A stretch of DNA of 64,000 nt from Liolophura sinensis (taxonomy: Eukaryota > Mollusca > Polyplacophora > Chitonida > Chitonidae): contig NC_088301.1 of NCBI RefSeq assembly GCF_032854445.1, forward strand, positions 56,248,512 to 56,312,511. Reading direction: 5' to 3'. Positions 13,716-23,742 of this stretch are shown piece after piece. How positions within the stretch are numbered: the first letter of the stretch is position 1; the number at the start of each line of letters is the position of its first letter. Below the pieces are notes generated by a model, which saw only the letters and a list, made by a program, of their open reading frames with translations, made no database searches and was not told the DNA's origin. Both the position numbers and the translations under genes were made by a program.

Positions 13716-14203
13716 ACATACCACCAAAAGAAATTAAGAATTTCTGAGTTGGTTCAGCTAAATACAGAAAGGAGTTGCATTTGACTCCTAACTAATCGTG
13801 CTGGGCATATATCTTATGAAGAAGGCCAATTAAGAGAACTCTGCCACTGGTCTAAAATGTCTGCCCAATGTCTGCCCCATGAGAGTGCAAAAATTCCACA
13901 AAGCCTCGGATATAATTGAACATTCTATCGTTCACTCAAAGTCAGATACCTATTAGTAGACATCTGAAAGTCTCAACTTTACTTAGATGACGTCTCAAAA
14001 AAAAAAACAGCACAATTTTTTCTACGTCGGTGGAATGTCCCTTTAAACCATCGTGGTCAGTAATTCAAGGAGAGAGTTACCAAACTTAAGCCATGGCTGA
14101 ACAGTAAGTCACCTTAATGTTCATCTGTTCTTGAATATGACTGAGAACACTAAAATATGCTAAGTCTGAGCTTTAATGATAGTATCAATTTAGTATCACT
14201 TAC

Positions 14204-14332
14204 CTCGGATCCGTCTGTACACAGCAATGAAAACCAGGCAGAGGATTAACACGATAATTATCACAAGAACAGCCACAACAGTAACAGAGAGTCCAGAAGG
14301 TGGTGGCTCAGGGCTACTAACAGGTATTGTCT
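14204..14332 (-). CDS. IL-17R-like exon 10 (transmembrane helix)
   Basis: A 129-nt exon, acceptor TGTTGACAG, donor GTAAGT, phase 1 in and out. A Pro-rich juxtamembrane segment (PVSSPEPPPSG) is followed by a 24-residue hydrophobic run beginning LSVTVVAVLVIIIVLILCLV, then the stop-transfer basic cluster YRRIR. This gives type I topology: ectodomain outside and SEFIR inside. Confidence 0.9.
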
Positions 14333-15145
14333 CTGTCAACAGCAAAGACACAAGAAGCCATGTCAGTACAGACTTGTGAATGTAAATGAACATGCATAAA
14401 ATTAAAGTATATACATGGACGCAAGTACATATGTACAAAATAAAATGTAGCATTGGATTTGCAGGCTTAATTTACAGACGCAAACATAAGATATTTATGA
14501 TAGTTTTCCCTTTATAAAAAAATTCTGACCACCACGAACAGATGAACATCTTGTAATGCTACAGAATTTCAACAGATTTATGGAACACACTGAAAAAAAG
14601 TATATATGTACTGCAACTATTTCTGTACTTTTCAAGATCAACACGAAAACCGAAGAAAAGACCAATCAATAAATGATTTATTTAGTTGATTGTTGTTCAA
14701 TTTCACAGTCAAGAATTTTTATTATTCTACAAAGGTTCAAAAACCGTACTTCCTAGGTAAACCAACAACTTCTGGCAAGTTTACATACTGACAAACTTTT
14801 TTCACATGTCATGTACAGATAAGCACACCATACCTGTATTAGGGAAAAGGAAACAAAATCAAAGTAAACATCATACAAATAGCTCATTGTACCTTTATCT
14901 ATTTGATTGGTGTTTTACACTGTACTCAAGAATATTTCCTTGCAAAAAACTTGCACAGGCCTAGGGAATGTAAGATTATTTATAAATAATTAAAATTATT
15001 ACTAATCTTCTAACAGAATAAACAATTTGGGTTTTGCGTTGTTATGATAGTATAAGTTTTCATACATTTCAATGTAGAAAAAAAAGCAAGATCAAATTAA
15101 TGCAAGACTGAGCAGATAACTGGATGACAATGAAACAAGACTAAC
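14333..15145. other. Intron 9
   Basis: Holds only a 44-bp tail fragment of a family-1 SINE (14897-14940, TTTGATTGGTGTTTTACACT) and AT-rich sequence. Confidence 0.6.
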
Positions 15146-15248
15146 CTGTAAAGATCACGGGTGGGGTGATTGGGGAGGGTGTTTCAGGAATGCAGTGGCT
15201 GTTTTTCAGCGAAGATACCCAGGTGGTTTCACAAGATTCCATGTTTAC
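15146..15248 (-). CDS. IL-17R-like exon 9 (domain 2 end and stalk)
   Basis: A 103-nt exon, acceptor TTTGTGCAG, donor GTTAGT, phase 0 in and phase 1 out. It encodes VNMESCETTWVSSLKNSHCI followed by a Pro/Thr-rich stretch. The C-x-many-C-x-P-E pattern mirrors the Cys-rich end of IL17RA domain 2 and its Pro-rich stalk just before the membrane helix. It is separated from exon 8 by an intron holding the Ngaro/DIRS element. Confidence 0.8.
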
Positions 15249-16011
15249 CTGCACAAACCACAGTACGTACATGCAGACACATGAATCTCATTGCGTAAGT
15301 CTACAATGTTCAGGAGTACAATGTACCCAGTCACTGCTTTTATTCACTAACCCTTACTATCAAAACAATCTTCCCCATACTTCCTCAGAAACATTAGTAA
15401 AAGGTGTCCATCAAAAGGTAATCTAATGTGACAACTTTTATCTCAGCAATTTATACTGAAATCTATTTTAAAGCAGAGACTTCATGGACTTCAATTCAAA
15501 TGTAAAACATATCCACAGGTAAATATTACCGTAGCTATTTGGCGTAATCCAAAATAGCTTATGTTATCGAAGGGAGGTAACTGTTGTATCTGAATGAAAT
15601 TAGAGTTACTCCCCTTGTTCCGTAGCAAAACTGAGAGTTATGACCCTTGTCAATATACCGAAAGGCTTTCAATGCGCAAGTCCTTTTCTAAATGAACGAA
15701 CAGGGATAGGTTTATGTGATTAAATTAGGGTATATTATCTCCAGAAATATGACACTGTTTACCAAAAATTTCCAAATAATAAAGTATTGTTTACAAAGCA
15801 TGGTTACCGTTCTGTTGTTGTAAGAGAAAAAATTCAACGGATGGGTTCAAAGGTTACGAATTTGGTGGATAAGTTTTGATTCATGTCATATCTTGCAGTT
15901 CAGCAAAATGTTAAGCAAAATGGCGGACCGCGTTTTCACGTACTCTTTCTGTGTGTGAGAAGTTGTAAATTGTTAACTCTGAGGTATAAAATTGCATGTT
16001 GGGTCAGGAAA

Positions 16012-16995
16012 ATGCCGAAGTCCAAAAGCAAATCGAAGAGTGCAGCTCCCTTGGATTCTGGTGCGTCCAAAAGACGTAAAGTGCCCCCCCCCCAGTGTGA
16101 AGAAAGTCAAGATGATGTAGGCCTAGTGGATCATGGACAGGAAATGATGGAATGGTCCAGAGGGATATGTCAAAGTTTATGCCAAACTGCCAGTCCCAGC
16201 CAGGCCCCTGACCTTGAAACAGGCGATACAAACAACCCTGTTAGTGTCATGTCCTGTAACGCACCTAGTTTGTCGAATCAAACTAGACAAAAAATCATTG
16301 AGGGTCAATTTGTAGATTTGGTCTCTCTACTTTCGTCCGGCACGGACACACAAAATAAGAGGCATTTGTCTTTAAATGATAATGGTGAAATTGTCTCCAG
16401 GGAAGTCCAGTCAAAATCTATCGACACATTAGACAAATGGGTAGATGCTTTTCTCGTTTACCTGGATATTTATATCAGTGCGCACCCAATAGCTGCACGT
16501 AGTATGCTGAAATACATTTACATAATTCGATTAGGTGCAAAGAGGGGAGCTATAGGATGGAAAGAGTATGATGTACAATACAGGCTAAGAAAGGGAGGTA
16601 ACCCATTCGCTTCGTGGGGAGAGGTTGACACTGAGCTGTGGCTTCTTTACATGGGTTCTAACAACAGCGGAAGAGCTGTTTCTCATACTTACAAACAGGA
16701 CAGCAGTCAGGGCAAATGCTATGACTACAACTTTAAGGGCATGTGTTTTAAGCATCCTTGTCAATATTTGCATTTGTGCATGCACTGTGGAGGTGACCAT
16801 CCCATTTCAATGTCCAACATGCAAAAATCATTTCTCCCTCAGCAACAGCCCTTTCTTGGCCAAAGAAGGACTTCACTCCAGTTTCTCGCTAATACTAGAC
16901 AAATATTCAACACAAACCAGTACACATATACCAACCCCAGAGCACGAAACTTCGCCTTTAGGCCGAACCCCAATCAACCTGGAGGCTTTAGATAA
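16012..16995 (+). CDS. Gag-like ORF of the Ngaro/DIRS element
   Basis: The longest intact piece of the element. Translation likely starts at MPKSKSKSKS (16012) rather than the upstream in-frame ATG at 15883. The N-terminus is Lys/Ser-rich and basic. Near residues 235-265 of that start is a Cys/His cluster, CYDYNFKGMCFKHPCQYLH, followed by CMHCGGDHP. This is the characteristic zinc-binding pattern of DIRS-like Gag proteins, presumed to bind RNA. The C-terminus is Asn/Pro/Gln-rich. Confidence 0.75.
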   Translation: MPKSKSKSKSAAPLDSGASKRRKVPPPQCEESQDDVGLVDHGQEMMEWSRGICQSLCQTASPSQAPDLETGDTNNPVSVMSCNAPSLSNQTRQKIIEGQFVDLVSLLSSGTDTQNKRHLSLNDNGEIVSREVQSKSIDTLDKWVDAFLVYLDIYISAHPIAARSMLKYIYIIRLGAKRGAIGWKEYDVQYRLRKGGNPFASWGEVDTELWLLYMGSNNSGRAVSHTYKQDSSQGKCYDYNFKGMCFKHPCQYLHLCMHCGGDHPISMSNMQKSFLPQQQPFLGQRRTSLQFLANTRQIFNTNQYTYTNPRARNFAFRPNPNQPGGFR

Positions 16996-17189
16996 ACATC
17001 TAGCATCGTATCCTGATAGAGAAGCAGCTTGATCACTTTCTGAGGGGTTTTGTTTCAGCTTTCGTTTACATTATCATGGCCCTCGGCTTTTTAAAGAATC
17101 GAAAAATCTCATTTCAGCTCTTGAACACGAGTCTGAATTATGGGAAAAGACACAAAATGAGGTAAACTTGGGTAGAATATCTGGGCCTT

Positions 17190-17810
17190 TGTCGCAGCAT
17201 CCGATATCAATCTTGAGAGTGTCTCCAATTGGGTTGGTTCCTAAATTGGACGGGGGCCTGGAGGCTCATTACTCACCTTTCATTTCCATCTTCAGACAGT
17301 GTTAATGATTTTATAGATCCAGAAATGTGTTCTGTAAATTACACTTCATTTGACAAGGTTTTAGAAATGATAGCTGGGTTAGGTTGTGGGGCACTTATTG
17401 GTAAAATGGATGTCAAATCTGCCTTTAGGTTACTACCCGTTTGTCCAGGAGATTTTGATTTACTCGGCACGAAGTTCCAGGGTAACTATTTCATCGACAA
17501 ATGTTTGCCAATGGGTTGTGCCATTTCGTGTCGGGTTTTTGAAACATTTTTGTCTTTCTTACACTGGCTAACGGTACATACCACAAATGAAAACACCATG
17601 GATCACTACCTAGATGACTTTATTTTTGCTGAAGCTGCAGGTACAAATATATGTGAAAATATCATGTCAACATCTGAAAGACTGTTTTGAATTAGGAGTC
17701 CCTTTAGCTTCCGAAAAGACAGTTAGTCCTTCAACGACCCTCACATTCCTGGGGTTCGAAATTGATACTGTTAACGTGAGGAATTGTCAAGCCGTTTGGG
17801 TGAATTTTTA
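17190..17810 (+). pseudogene. Reverse transcriptase remnant (Ngaro/DIRS)
   Basis: Motifs in order: SPIGLVPKL at the N-terminus, KMDVKSAFRLLPV (catalytic Asp block A), LPMGCAIS, and YLDDFIFA (the YxDD active site). The reading continues into TFLGFEID in another frame, so there is at least one frameshift near 17690. The catalytic residues survive, but the frame does not. Confidence 0.85.
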
Positions 17811-18480
17811 ACTCGTAAGCAAGTAACCTTACGGGAAATGCAATCGTTGACGGGCAAACTAAATGTCTTTTGCAAAGCCATTCAGCCAGGTAGAGCATTC
17901 AGTAGACGTTTTCATGACACCACAAGTCGAGTGAGTAAACCGTACCATTTTATTCGAACTGGCGAAGAGCTTCGTTCCGACACGCAGATGTCGTCACATT
18001 TTCTGGACAACTTTAATAGAACAGTGTATTTTTCGAGTGATGTTTGGTCGTCTGAATCGGTTTTGAAATTGTATACTGACAGTGCCAGGTCTACTGAATT
18101 AGGATGTGGGGCAATTTTTCAGGAAGGGTGGGTATTTTACCCATGGCCAGCTGCTTGGGCTGAGATGGAAGTTATGTGTGATATAACTTTTCGTCCCAGT
18201 CATTTTAGCTATTATGATATCGGGTAGCAAGTTATCAAACAAGAGGGTGCTGCTAAATATCGATAACGAAGCCCTGGTTGCAATCCTGAACAGACAAACA
18301 TCTAAATCTAGATGTGTCATGGGGCTAGTAAGGCCCTTTGTTCTGAATACAATGCTTCACAACATAACATTTAAAGCAGTACATATTGCTGGTCACGTTA
18401 ATTTAACGGCCTATGCAAATTCGCGTAAACAGTGGGACAGATTCAGAGAAGTGTTCACATCAGCCAATGTATCACCAGAA
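17784..18480 (+). pseudogene. RNase H remnant (Ngaro/DIRS)
   Basis: TDSARSTELGCGAIFQ carries the first acidic block, LLNIDNEALVAILNRQTSKS the later D-N-x-A block, and HIAGHVNLTAYANS the terminal H-x-x-G-x-x-N-x-x-A motif. A stop and frame change separate the halves near 18225. It degrades the RNA strand during reverse transcription in active relatives. Confidence 0.75.
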
Positions 18481-18519
18481 CCGGTCCCAATCGAGTTCCA
18501 TACTCTGATCTCCAGCCTG

Positions 18520-19330
18520 AAGTTGACAAGACTCCTCCGAGCAGCACTCTCAGAAAATTCACACGCAACCCAAAGAACTGGTTTAGCTTCTTATTTTCAA
18601 TTTTGTGCAGAAATAGACATGCAAAATGCTTGGCCTCCTCAGCTGCAGTTCACTGTTTCATACATAGCTCATTTTACAATACAAGGTCTAACTTACTCTT
18701 AAGGCAAGGTCGTACTTATCTGCGATCTTGTAGAGATGCAAGTTAGATGAGCAAGTGGATTACACATCAGATTTTGTGGACTCTTATTCACAGCTGCTTT
18801 TTCTTTGGCGTATTTTGCCTTTCTTAGGATCGGAGAGTTTGCGGTATCTAGGGGAAAACCTGATTATCAGGATATTTGCCGGGCTGATATTCATTTGGAC
18901 ACAAAGGCAGATACTCTAACCCTAAATATCTGCTATTCTAAGACTGATCAAACAGGCAAAGGTGTAACAATCAAAGTTGACGAGCAAGCGGGAAATCCCC
19001 GTATTTGTCCCTACACAAGCATGGGAACATATCTTTCACACCGATCACACATCAAGGGCCGTTTGTTTTGTCACTTCAGTGGTTCCTCACTCACTCGGTA
19101 TCAGTTTTCTGCAATACTTCAGAAATGATTAAAGGTTTTAAACACGCAGAATTTGAAATACAGAGGTCACTCCCTGCGAATTGGTGCAGCCACAGACCTG
19201 GCATTGGCTGGCGGGACAGCAAAAATGATTAAAAGAGCAGGCTGGTCGCGGTCTATATCAATCATATATACGTGTACCAATGTTAAAATGACTGATAAAT
19301 CTAAAAGAATGATATCAGTTAGGTCTTGCA
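18520..19330 (+). pseudogene. Tyrosine recombinase remnant (Ngaro/DIRS)
   Basis: An N-terminal helical region (TGLASYFQFCAEI) is followed by the catalytic domain. FLRIGEF supplies the first Arg, HSLRIGAATDLALAGG supplies the H-x-x-R pair, and WSRSISIIYT supplies the Tyr. All four key residues are recognisable, but stops or frame changes occur near 18700-18800 and 19125. This enzyme inserts circular DNA intermediates in active elements. Confidence 0.82.
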
Positions 19331-19334
19331 GAGT

Positions 19335-19600
19335 GCATCTGGGTTATAGGCTCCTCCATAGTCAAAAGAGCTTTCACTGCAGCAGTCATAAGACCTGGTG
19401 GCCCTGATTTGGGATTGTCAAGAATAGGGTACACATTGTGGTGGCAGGGATACAGTGGGATGAGTTTGCTGCAGGTCAGAAACAAAATAGGGTTCTTGAA
19501 ACATACTGGCTCCATTTCTTGACTGATGGAGTACATTTGTCTCCAGTTGGAAATCATATATTTCTGAACACGTTGCATGGTGGGCTACAGTTTTTCAAAG
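19335..19600 (+). pseudogene. SGNH hydrolase-like remnant (Ngaro)
   Basis: One frame reads IWVIGSSIVKRA (nucleophile block), then LGLSRIGYTLWWQGYSGM. A second frame supplies DGVHLSPVGNHIF (the D-x-x-H block). The SGNH-hydrolase block order is intact across a frameshift near 19440-19490. Its role in the element life cycle is unknown. Confidence 0.7.
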
Positions 19601-19610
19601 TGTTGAAATT

Positions 19611-19965
19611 TGACCTCTGCACCGCCCAGGGTCAATTAGTGAATACTGATGATGAGAATAACTTTGATTTTGTTGATGTGAATTTCAAATTGAAAATGTT
19701 GAAATTGGACCTCTGCACCGCCCAGGGTCAATACCGGTACTATTACTGATTATGAGCTTAACTTTGATTTTGTCGATTTTTAAAGTTTTAAAGTTTTCAC
19801 CGCCCAGGGTCAATACTGATGATGAGATAACTTTGACTTTGTTGATGATGTGAACTTTGATATTGAACTGTTGTTTGAATGCTTGATTTGAGGGCTTGTC
19901 ATTGTCTTGTCGACAGCCCGACTTAAAATGATTTGACCTCTGCACCGCCCAGGGCCAAGACTCGT
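19611..19965 (+). repeat. Internal direct repeats at the 3' end of the Ngaro element
   Basis: CTCTGCACCGCCCAGGGTCA recurs at about 19616, 19712 and 19938, with a shorter CACCGCCCAGGGTCAAT near 19799. Each is followed or preceded by a GATGATGAGAATAACTTTGA-like block. The spacing is about 95-125 bp. Confidence 0.75.
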
Positions 19966-20111
19966 AACAACCCGCCGTGGACATATCATGCCAATTTTTA
20001 AAATAAAAAAAAAGTAAAATTTAAACATATTTATTGTTTTTGTCTTTATCTGTTCTGAGATAAATAATAATATATTAGTATATATCAATGTAGAGTATAA
20101 ATTTAGTACAG

Positions 20112-21341
20112 CTGTAAACTTAGGATTAGTGTCCAGATTTACCTACCGGCTCAAATCATAAGCCCAGGAGGGCTTCCAAGAAATGTAATAATGTCTTAAA
20201 ATCCACCGAAAACAATATATTTACTGCCTTCGCCAATCTCCAGCCGGTCGCCTAGTACCACTGTGCACCTTAGCAGGTGACAGCACAGATGGCAAAACCA
20301 TGTCTAGCTGGCCTAAACCTGAGAATTCTTATCAAAACCATGTCATTTTCAAGATGGACTCTTGTAAATATACAGCCATATCAATCTGAACCAAAAGTTA
20401 ATGACACTGACGTTCCGATTTATGACACATACATGTCTGGTCAGACTTCAGATTCCGAGTTTTCAGACTCTGAATGTGATCTTTGTCCAGGCATTTCCCA
20501 CCCTACTGGCAATACTTACTGGTAAGCTATACCTTTATCCTGTGTTACATTGTACATTTCCTGTGTGCATCTTAAGATTTAATATTTATATCCTATTCTT
20601 TCCCTCTGTCCAATTCACAAATAAATACCATTCGATTCCCAGAGGGATTCTAAATTCATACCTATATCCGAGGACAACAACCAGTACATATTATTTTCGG
20701 ATTTCCGAATAGCCTATGCCTATAGGGGGATATAATCGCAAACAATACTAAATACCTGCACAATGTGGACATTAGAGTTAGTGTACAGAGATATAATATC
20801 TATCAGTTTTCAGTTCAGTTAATAAGATTTTATAACTACTCTGTGCAGGTCCTGTTGAGGAAATTCAGATGTATTTCTTTCACAGCTTTTAGCTGTAAAG
20901 TGACAAGTCTCAGAACAGATATGGCTGTTTATGGTGGGCACAAAATCCTTCTGTCTTGTGCAGTAAATCCACGCCTTCCTGTCAAATCATCTGGAAACTT
21001 TAAAAAACAAACTCCAGGGCTCTTCGACAACCTCTTTTTACATTGAGTAGAACATTGTGCAGAACAGCAACCCATTTCGTGGAGAGATGCAATATTCTTG
21101 TTGTCACTCTTGTATTTTTTTTAACACTGAACTCTGGCAAAGCTCTGACAGAGCATAAAAGTTGAACTTGTATGACGTAATTCAGCGGAGACTACCAAGT
21201 GTTGGCGGAAAAAATACATAAAGTCAGTCTCATTATCTAGTGATTTGAACAGCCATATTACTCACATTAATGTACATTTTTTCCATATTTTTTTACACTC
21301 AATTTAACAATATATACAGGGGGAGATAACAAACTAATCCT
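20112..21341 (+). mobile_element. TTAA-type DNA element A (piggyBac-like, non-autonomous)
   Basis: It starts GGATTAGTGTCCAGATTTA and ends in ACTAATCC followed by TTAA. The family is defined by copy B (26222-27058), which it matches in inverted orientation. Shared inner blocks encode VPIYDT-x-x-SGQTSDSE and, further right, TCAACTTGT-like and TGACGTAATTC-like sequences. No complete transposase is present. The right end is about 30 bp from the exon 8 donor. Confidence 0.6.
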
Positions 21342-21370
21342 TAAAAGAAACACAGCCAAACAGTTGTTAC

Positions 21371-21448
21371 CCAAATGTTGTAACACTCTCCTGGTTGAAT
21401 GTTCTTTGGATCCCCAAATGTTGCCTGTTGTATTCCAGACCCATTTCC
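21371..21448 (-). CDS. IL-17R-like exon 8 (domain 2)
   Basis: A 78-nt exon, acceptor TTGTATAG, donor GTAACA, phase 0 in and out. It encodes GNGSGIQQATFGDPKNIQPG and ECYNIW. The NIQPGECYNIWV pattern, running into exon 9, corresponds to the NLKGCCRHQVQI strand of IL17RA domain 2. A transposable element (20112-21341) ends about 30 bp downstream of the donor. The other open frame of this stretch has no family resemblance. Confidence 0.75.
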
Positions 21449-21543
21449 CTATACAATGAAAAACAAATAAAAAAAGAGTTGAAAAAAATAAAATACCAAA
21501 TAGATGATTAAACAATTCAAACAATAAAAATTCAAATACTACT

Positions 21544-21758
21544 TACTGTAATTCTTCAACCTTTTCGCATGTTCGAAAGGTGTTCATTCAAACATATTCT
21601 GAAGGCATTATTTTATGTTTAAATTCATACTTTTTTTGAAGCCCTGAAACCGGGCATTCCAACCAATGTAGTTTTGTGTCCAAAATAAAATCAAAAATGT
21701 GCATAAATTACACTGAATGTTTCTCTTTCATATCAGAAAAGGTTGAGGAATCAGGGTA
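21544..21758 (+). repeat. MITE copy 2
   Basis: The left terminal repeat CTGTAATTCTTCAACCTTTT is intact. The right end AAAAGGTTGAGGAATCAGGG is slightly diverged. It lies in intron 7. Confidence 0.75.
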
Positions 21759-22113
21759 CTGATGTTATCGTTATTTCAAACTAAAAAAATGAAACGACTG
21801 AAAAAAAAAGCTGTTTATATCCTGAACAAATCAGGAGGTGTACTTCAAATCCAATGGGAAGTAAAAAGGAAGTTTCAGAAGAATTCAACCTTCCAAATAA
21901 ACCACCTCAAAACACCTCTGTAAGACCAACTGAATTCTCAAAGTTAATCGTCAGATATTAATTATTATGTAAGAATAATACTAAGTCAATGATCAAATAC
22001 TAATTATTCTATAAGAATAATGCAAAGCTAACAATCAATTATGAAATATTTTTATTAAAAGCATGTATCACATGATCCGTATCTCTTGTATATGTCTCAG
22101 CAGAATGCCTTAC

Positions 22114-22292
22114 CGGTTGTATAGTTTGTTGATTCAAACTCATAGCTGCCTTTCATTAGCCGTATGATATACTTGCTGAGCCCTTGCCAGTTTCTCAGTT
22201 TCACTATAATCTGGGCCTGATAGCGGTCCAACACTGGCTTTAAATTTGTGGGTCTGCATCACAAGGATTGGGTGAAGCAGTTGCTCTCATAG
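22114..22292 (-). pseudogene. IL-17R-like exon 7 (domain 2), frame-broken
   Basis: A 179-nt exon, acceptor TTATATAG, donor GTAAGG. In the entering frame it reads AMRATASPNPCDADPQI and then meets TAA at 22240-22242. One frame over it continues as KPVLDRYQAQIIVKLRNWQG and SKYIIRL. The two halves together match the IL17RA order PC, DPNI, LRVSFTLW, YQILL. By raw count the exon still exits in phase 0, as exon 8 needs, so a second compensating shift must lie near the 3' end of this exon or the start of exon 8. Typed as pseudogene only for this break, which may be a sequencing or assembly indel. The neighbouring exons look intact. Confidence 0.7.
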
Positions 22293-22643
22293 CTATATAA
22301 TAGAAGGTAAAACTATTAACTAATGATACATGTATATCATATCCTTAAACAAATGTACTTTCACGTCATGATTCTATTAGCTGTTCACCGATCGCTTGCT
22401 TTTGGACAAGTTTCTAAGAAGACGTTGAAAAAACACATCGTTGCCCATCCAGATATAATACCTAGACACACTTCTCTTCACAACTGCTTTTAGTGTTCAA
22501 GTTTTTGGAGGTATTTTAGAATCAGTAAAACTTTGTTTAGATGCTCGCCTTTTCATGAACAATGTAATTGTATGTTCACAATTTTAACATGCATATTAAA
22601 CATATCCATCAATAATTAATGTACAGAATTGAAAATTACTTAC

Positions 22644-22773
22644 CTTCGAACTTGAAGTATTTATACACCCTTTTCTGTAAGAGTTTCTTTTTAGGCTTTG
22701 GGAGACTGTACAGTTGAGTGAAGATACCTTCTGCTTTTGCAGGTACTTGGCACTGGAGAGTGAAGACACTGTC
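22644..22773 (-). CDS. IL-17R-like exon 6 (domain 1-2 linker)
   Basis: A 130-nt exon, acceptor TTGTTCCAG, donor GTAAGT, phase 0 in and phase 1 out. It encodes DSVFTLQCQVPAKAEGIFTQ followed by LYSLPKPKKK. The string hydrophobic-x-SLPKP corresponds to the HHLPKP block at the end of the first domain of vertebrate IL17RA, at the equivalent position before the DP-(N/Q)-I motif. This is one of the strongest family markers in the ectodomain. Confidence 0.85.
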
Positions 22774-23394
22774 CTGGAACAAAAACCTACGAACTTTATA
22801 CTATTGCTGTCTTGAGCAATTCACTTCAAGGCGCCAAGTTGAAATGTAATCTATTCCAAGAGGTAAATGCAGGGTGAGTCTTCAATTCATGGTGCATATT
22901 TCAGCCCTAAGTTAAATCAAATGATCTGCAATGCAATTGCCTGCAATGCGTTATCAGCCCTTCAATACAGTGCACAAACATACTGCAACCAGACAGTGAC
23001 TTCATCAACACAATCAAGCTACGCACAAATCATTATATCCTTTCCCAACACCCACTTCATGGGTCAAACTTTTTTGAAGGTAAAAACACTACAAACACAA
23101 AACACATTTTCAAAAAATAATAAAACATCTCATTCAAGCAACATACATGAATACATTCTTATCACTGATAAATGTCTACATGCAAGTCTTCACTTCATGT
23201 ATTAAACTAATCAAATCTGTTTGAAAAATATTTGTGTTTATTCAACATACAAATTCTTTTAAACTCAACATTTTTCAGGTCTTATTTTTCATTGCCAATA
23301 ACTCCAGAAGTATAACACTAATCGATATTCATGAAAATTTCCCAGGTATTAAGAAAAACATCAATTTGCTGACTAACTGAACTATTCACATTTG

Positions 23395-23550
23395 CCTCCG
23401 GCAGTACGCGGGAAGGTCTGACAGCAACCTGTGGATGGTCATGAGCTTCTGCCCAGTTTTCTCTCGCCATAAAGCTGGTCGCCGTCATAAAATTGAAATA
23501 TTCTTGAGTACCATGTAAAACATCAATCAAATACATAAATAAATAATATT
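23395..23550 (+). mobile_element. Family-1 SINE, 3' part
   Basis: Contains GGGAAGGTCTG-(A/C)CAGCAACCTG, the CATGAGCTTCTGCC variant, a degenerate core and the ATATTCTTGAGTACC / ATCAATCAAATA tail. The tRNA head is missing. Confidence 0.65.
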
Positions 23551-23605
23551 CACATATGCAAATTTTCATAATACCACCAGAAAATACAAAATTAAGGTTA
23601 CTTGC

Positions 23606-23742
23606 CACTAGTTCTTGTAAAATGACCCTGGATGTGTTGGTCGCTCTGGTTAAGTTGAAAACATAGCAGGTTCTTACACCAAATACATTAGAGCCGATAA
23701 GATTTAAGCTTACTTCAAAGCCTGTGACATAAGTGGCAGAAA
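23606..23742 (-). CDS. IL-17R-like exon 5 (fibronectin-III-like domain 1, cont.)
   Basis: A 137-nt exon, acceptor CATTTTCAG, phase 1 in and phase 0 out. It encodes VSATYVTGFEVSLNLIGSN, then a Cys and two N-glycosylation sequons (NLT, NTS). TGFEVSL is the expected fibronectin-III strand following the W-x-x-P strand of exon 4. The best donor is GCAAGT (a GC-AG intron). A GT three nt earlier would drop one codon and keep the same phase. Confidence 0.82.

Larger units (their letters stand above)
6175..14203. other. Intron 10 of the IL-17R-like gene
   Basis: Eight kb without a supported exon. The phases of exons 10 and 11 join directly. It holds old repeats of about 130-150 bp in loose tandem (6700-7250 and 10100-10500, with recurrent CTTGATCTGTAA and AAGTTTCA blocks), a family-2 SINE remnant, and two tandem repeats. 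Confidence 0.6.
15883..20000 (+). mobile_element. Decayed Ngaro/DIRS-type (tyrosine recombinase) retrotransposon
   Basis: In plus-strand order it holds: a gag-like ORF, reverse transcriptase, RNase H, tyrosine recombinase and an SGNH-hydrolase-like domain. This order, with a tyrosine recombinase instead of a DDE integrase, defines the DIRS order. The hydrolase is known from Ngaro members. It is antisense to the host gene and split by several frameshifts and stops, so it is inactive. A repeated motif near 19612-19960 may be part of the split direct repeats. The outer boundaries were not resolved. Confidence 0.8.
15249..21370. other. Intron 8
   Basis: A six-kb intron almost filled by two insertions: the Ngaro/DIRS-type element and the TTAA element described separately. 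15540-15880 may be its left terminal sequence. Confidence 0.6.

Noticed and set aside
21371-21448. Alternative frame of exon 8 (KWVWNTTGNIWGSKEHS)
   Set aside because: It would fit the phase left by the shifted part of exon 7, but it lacks the NIQPGECYNIW strand expected in the family and would break the match to exon 9.
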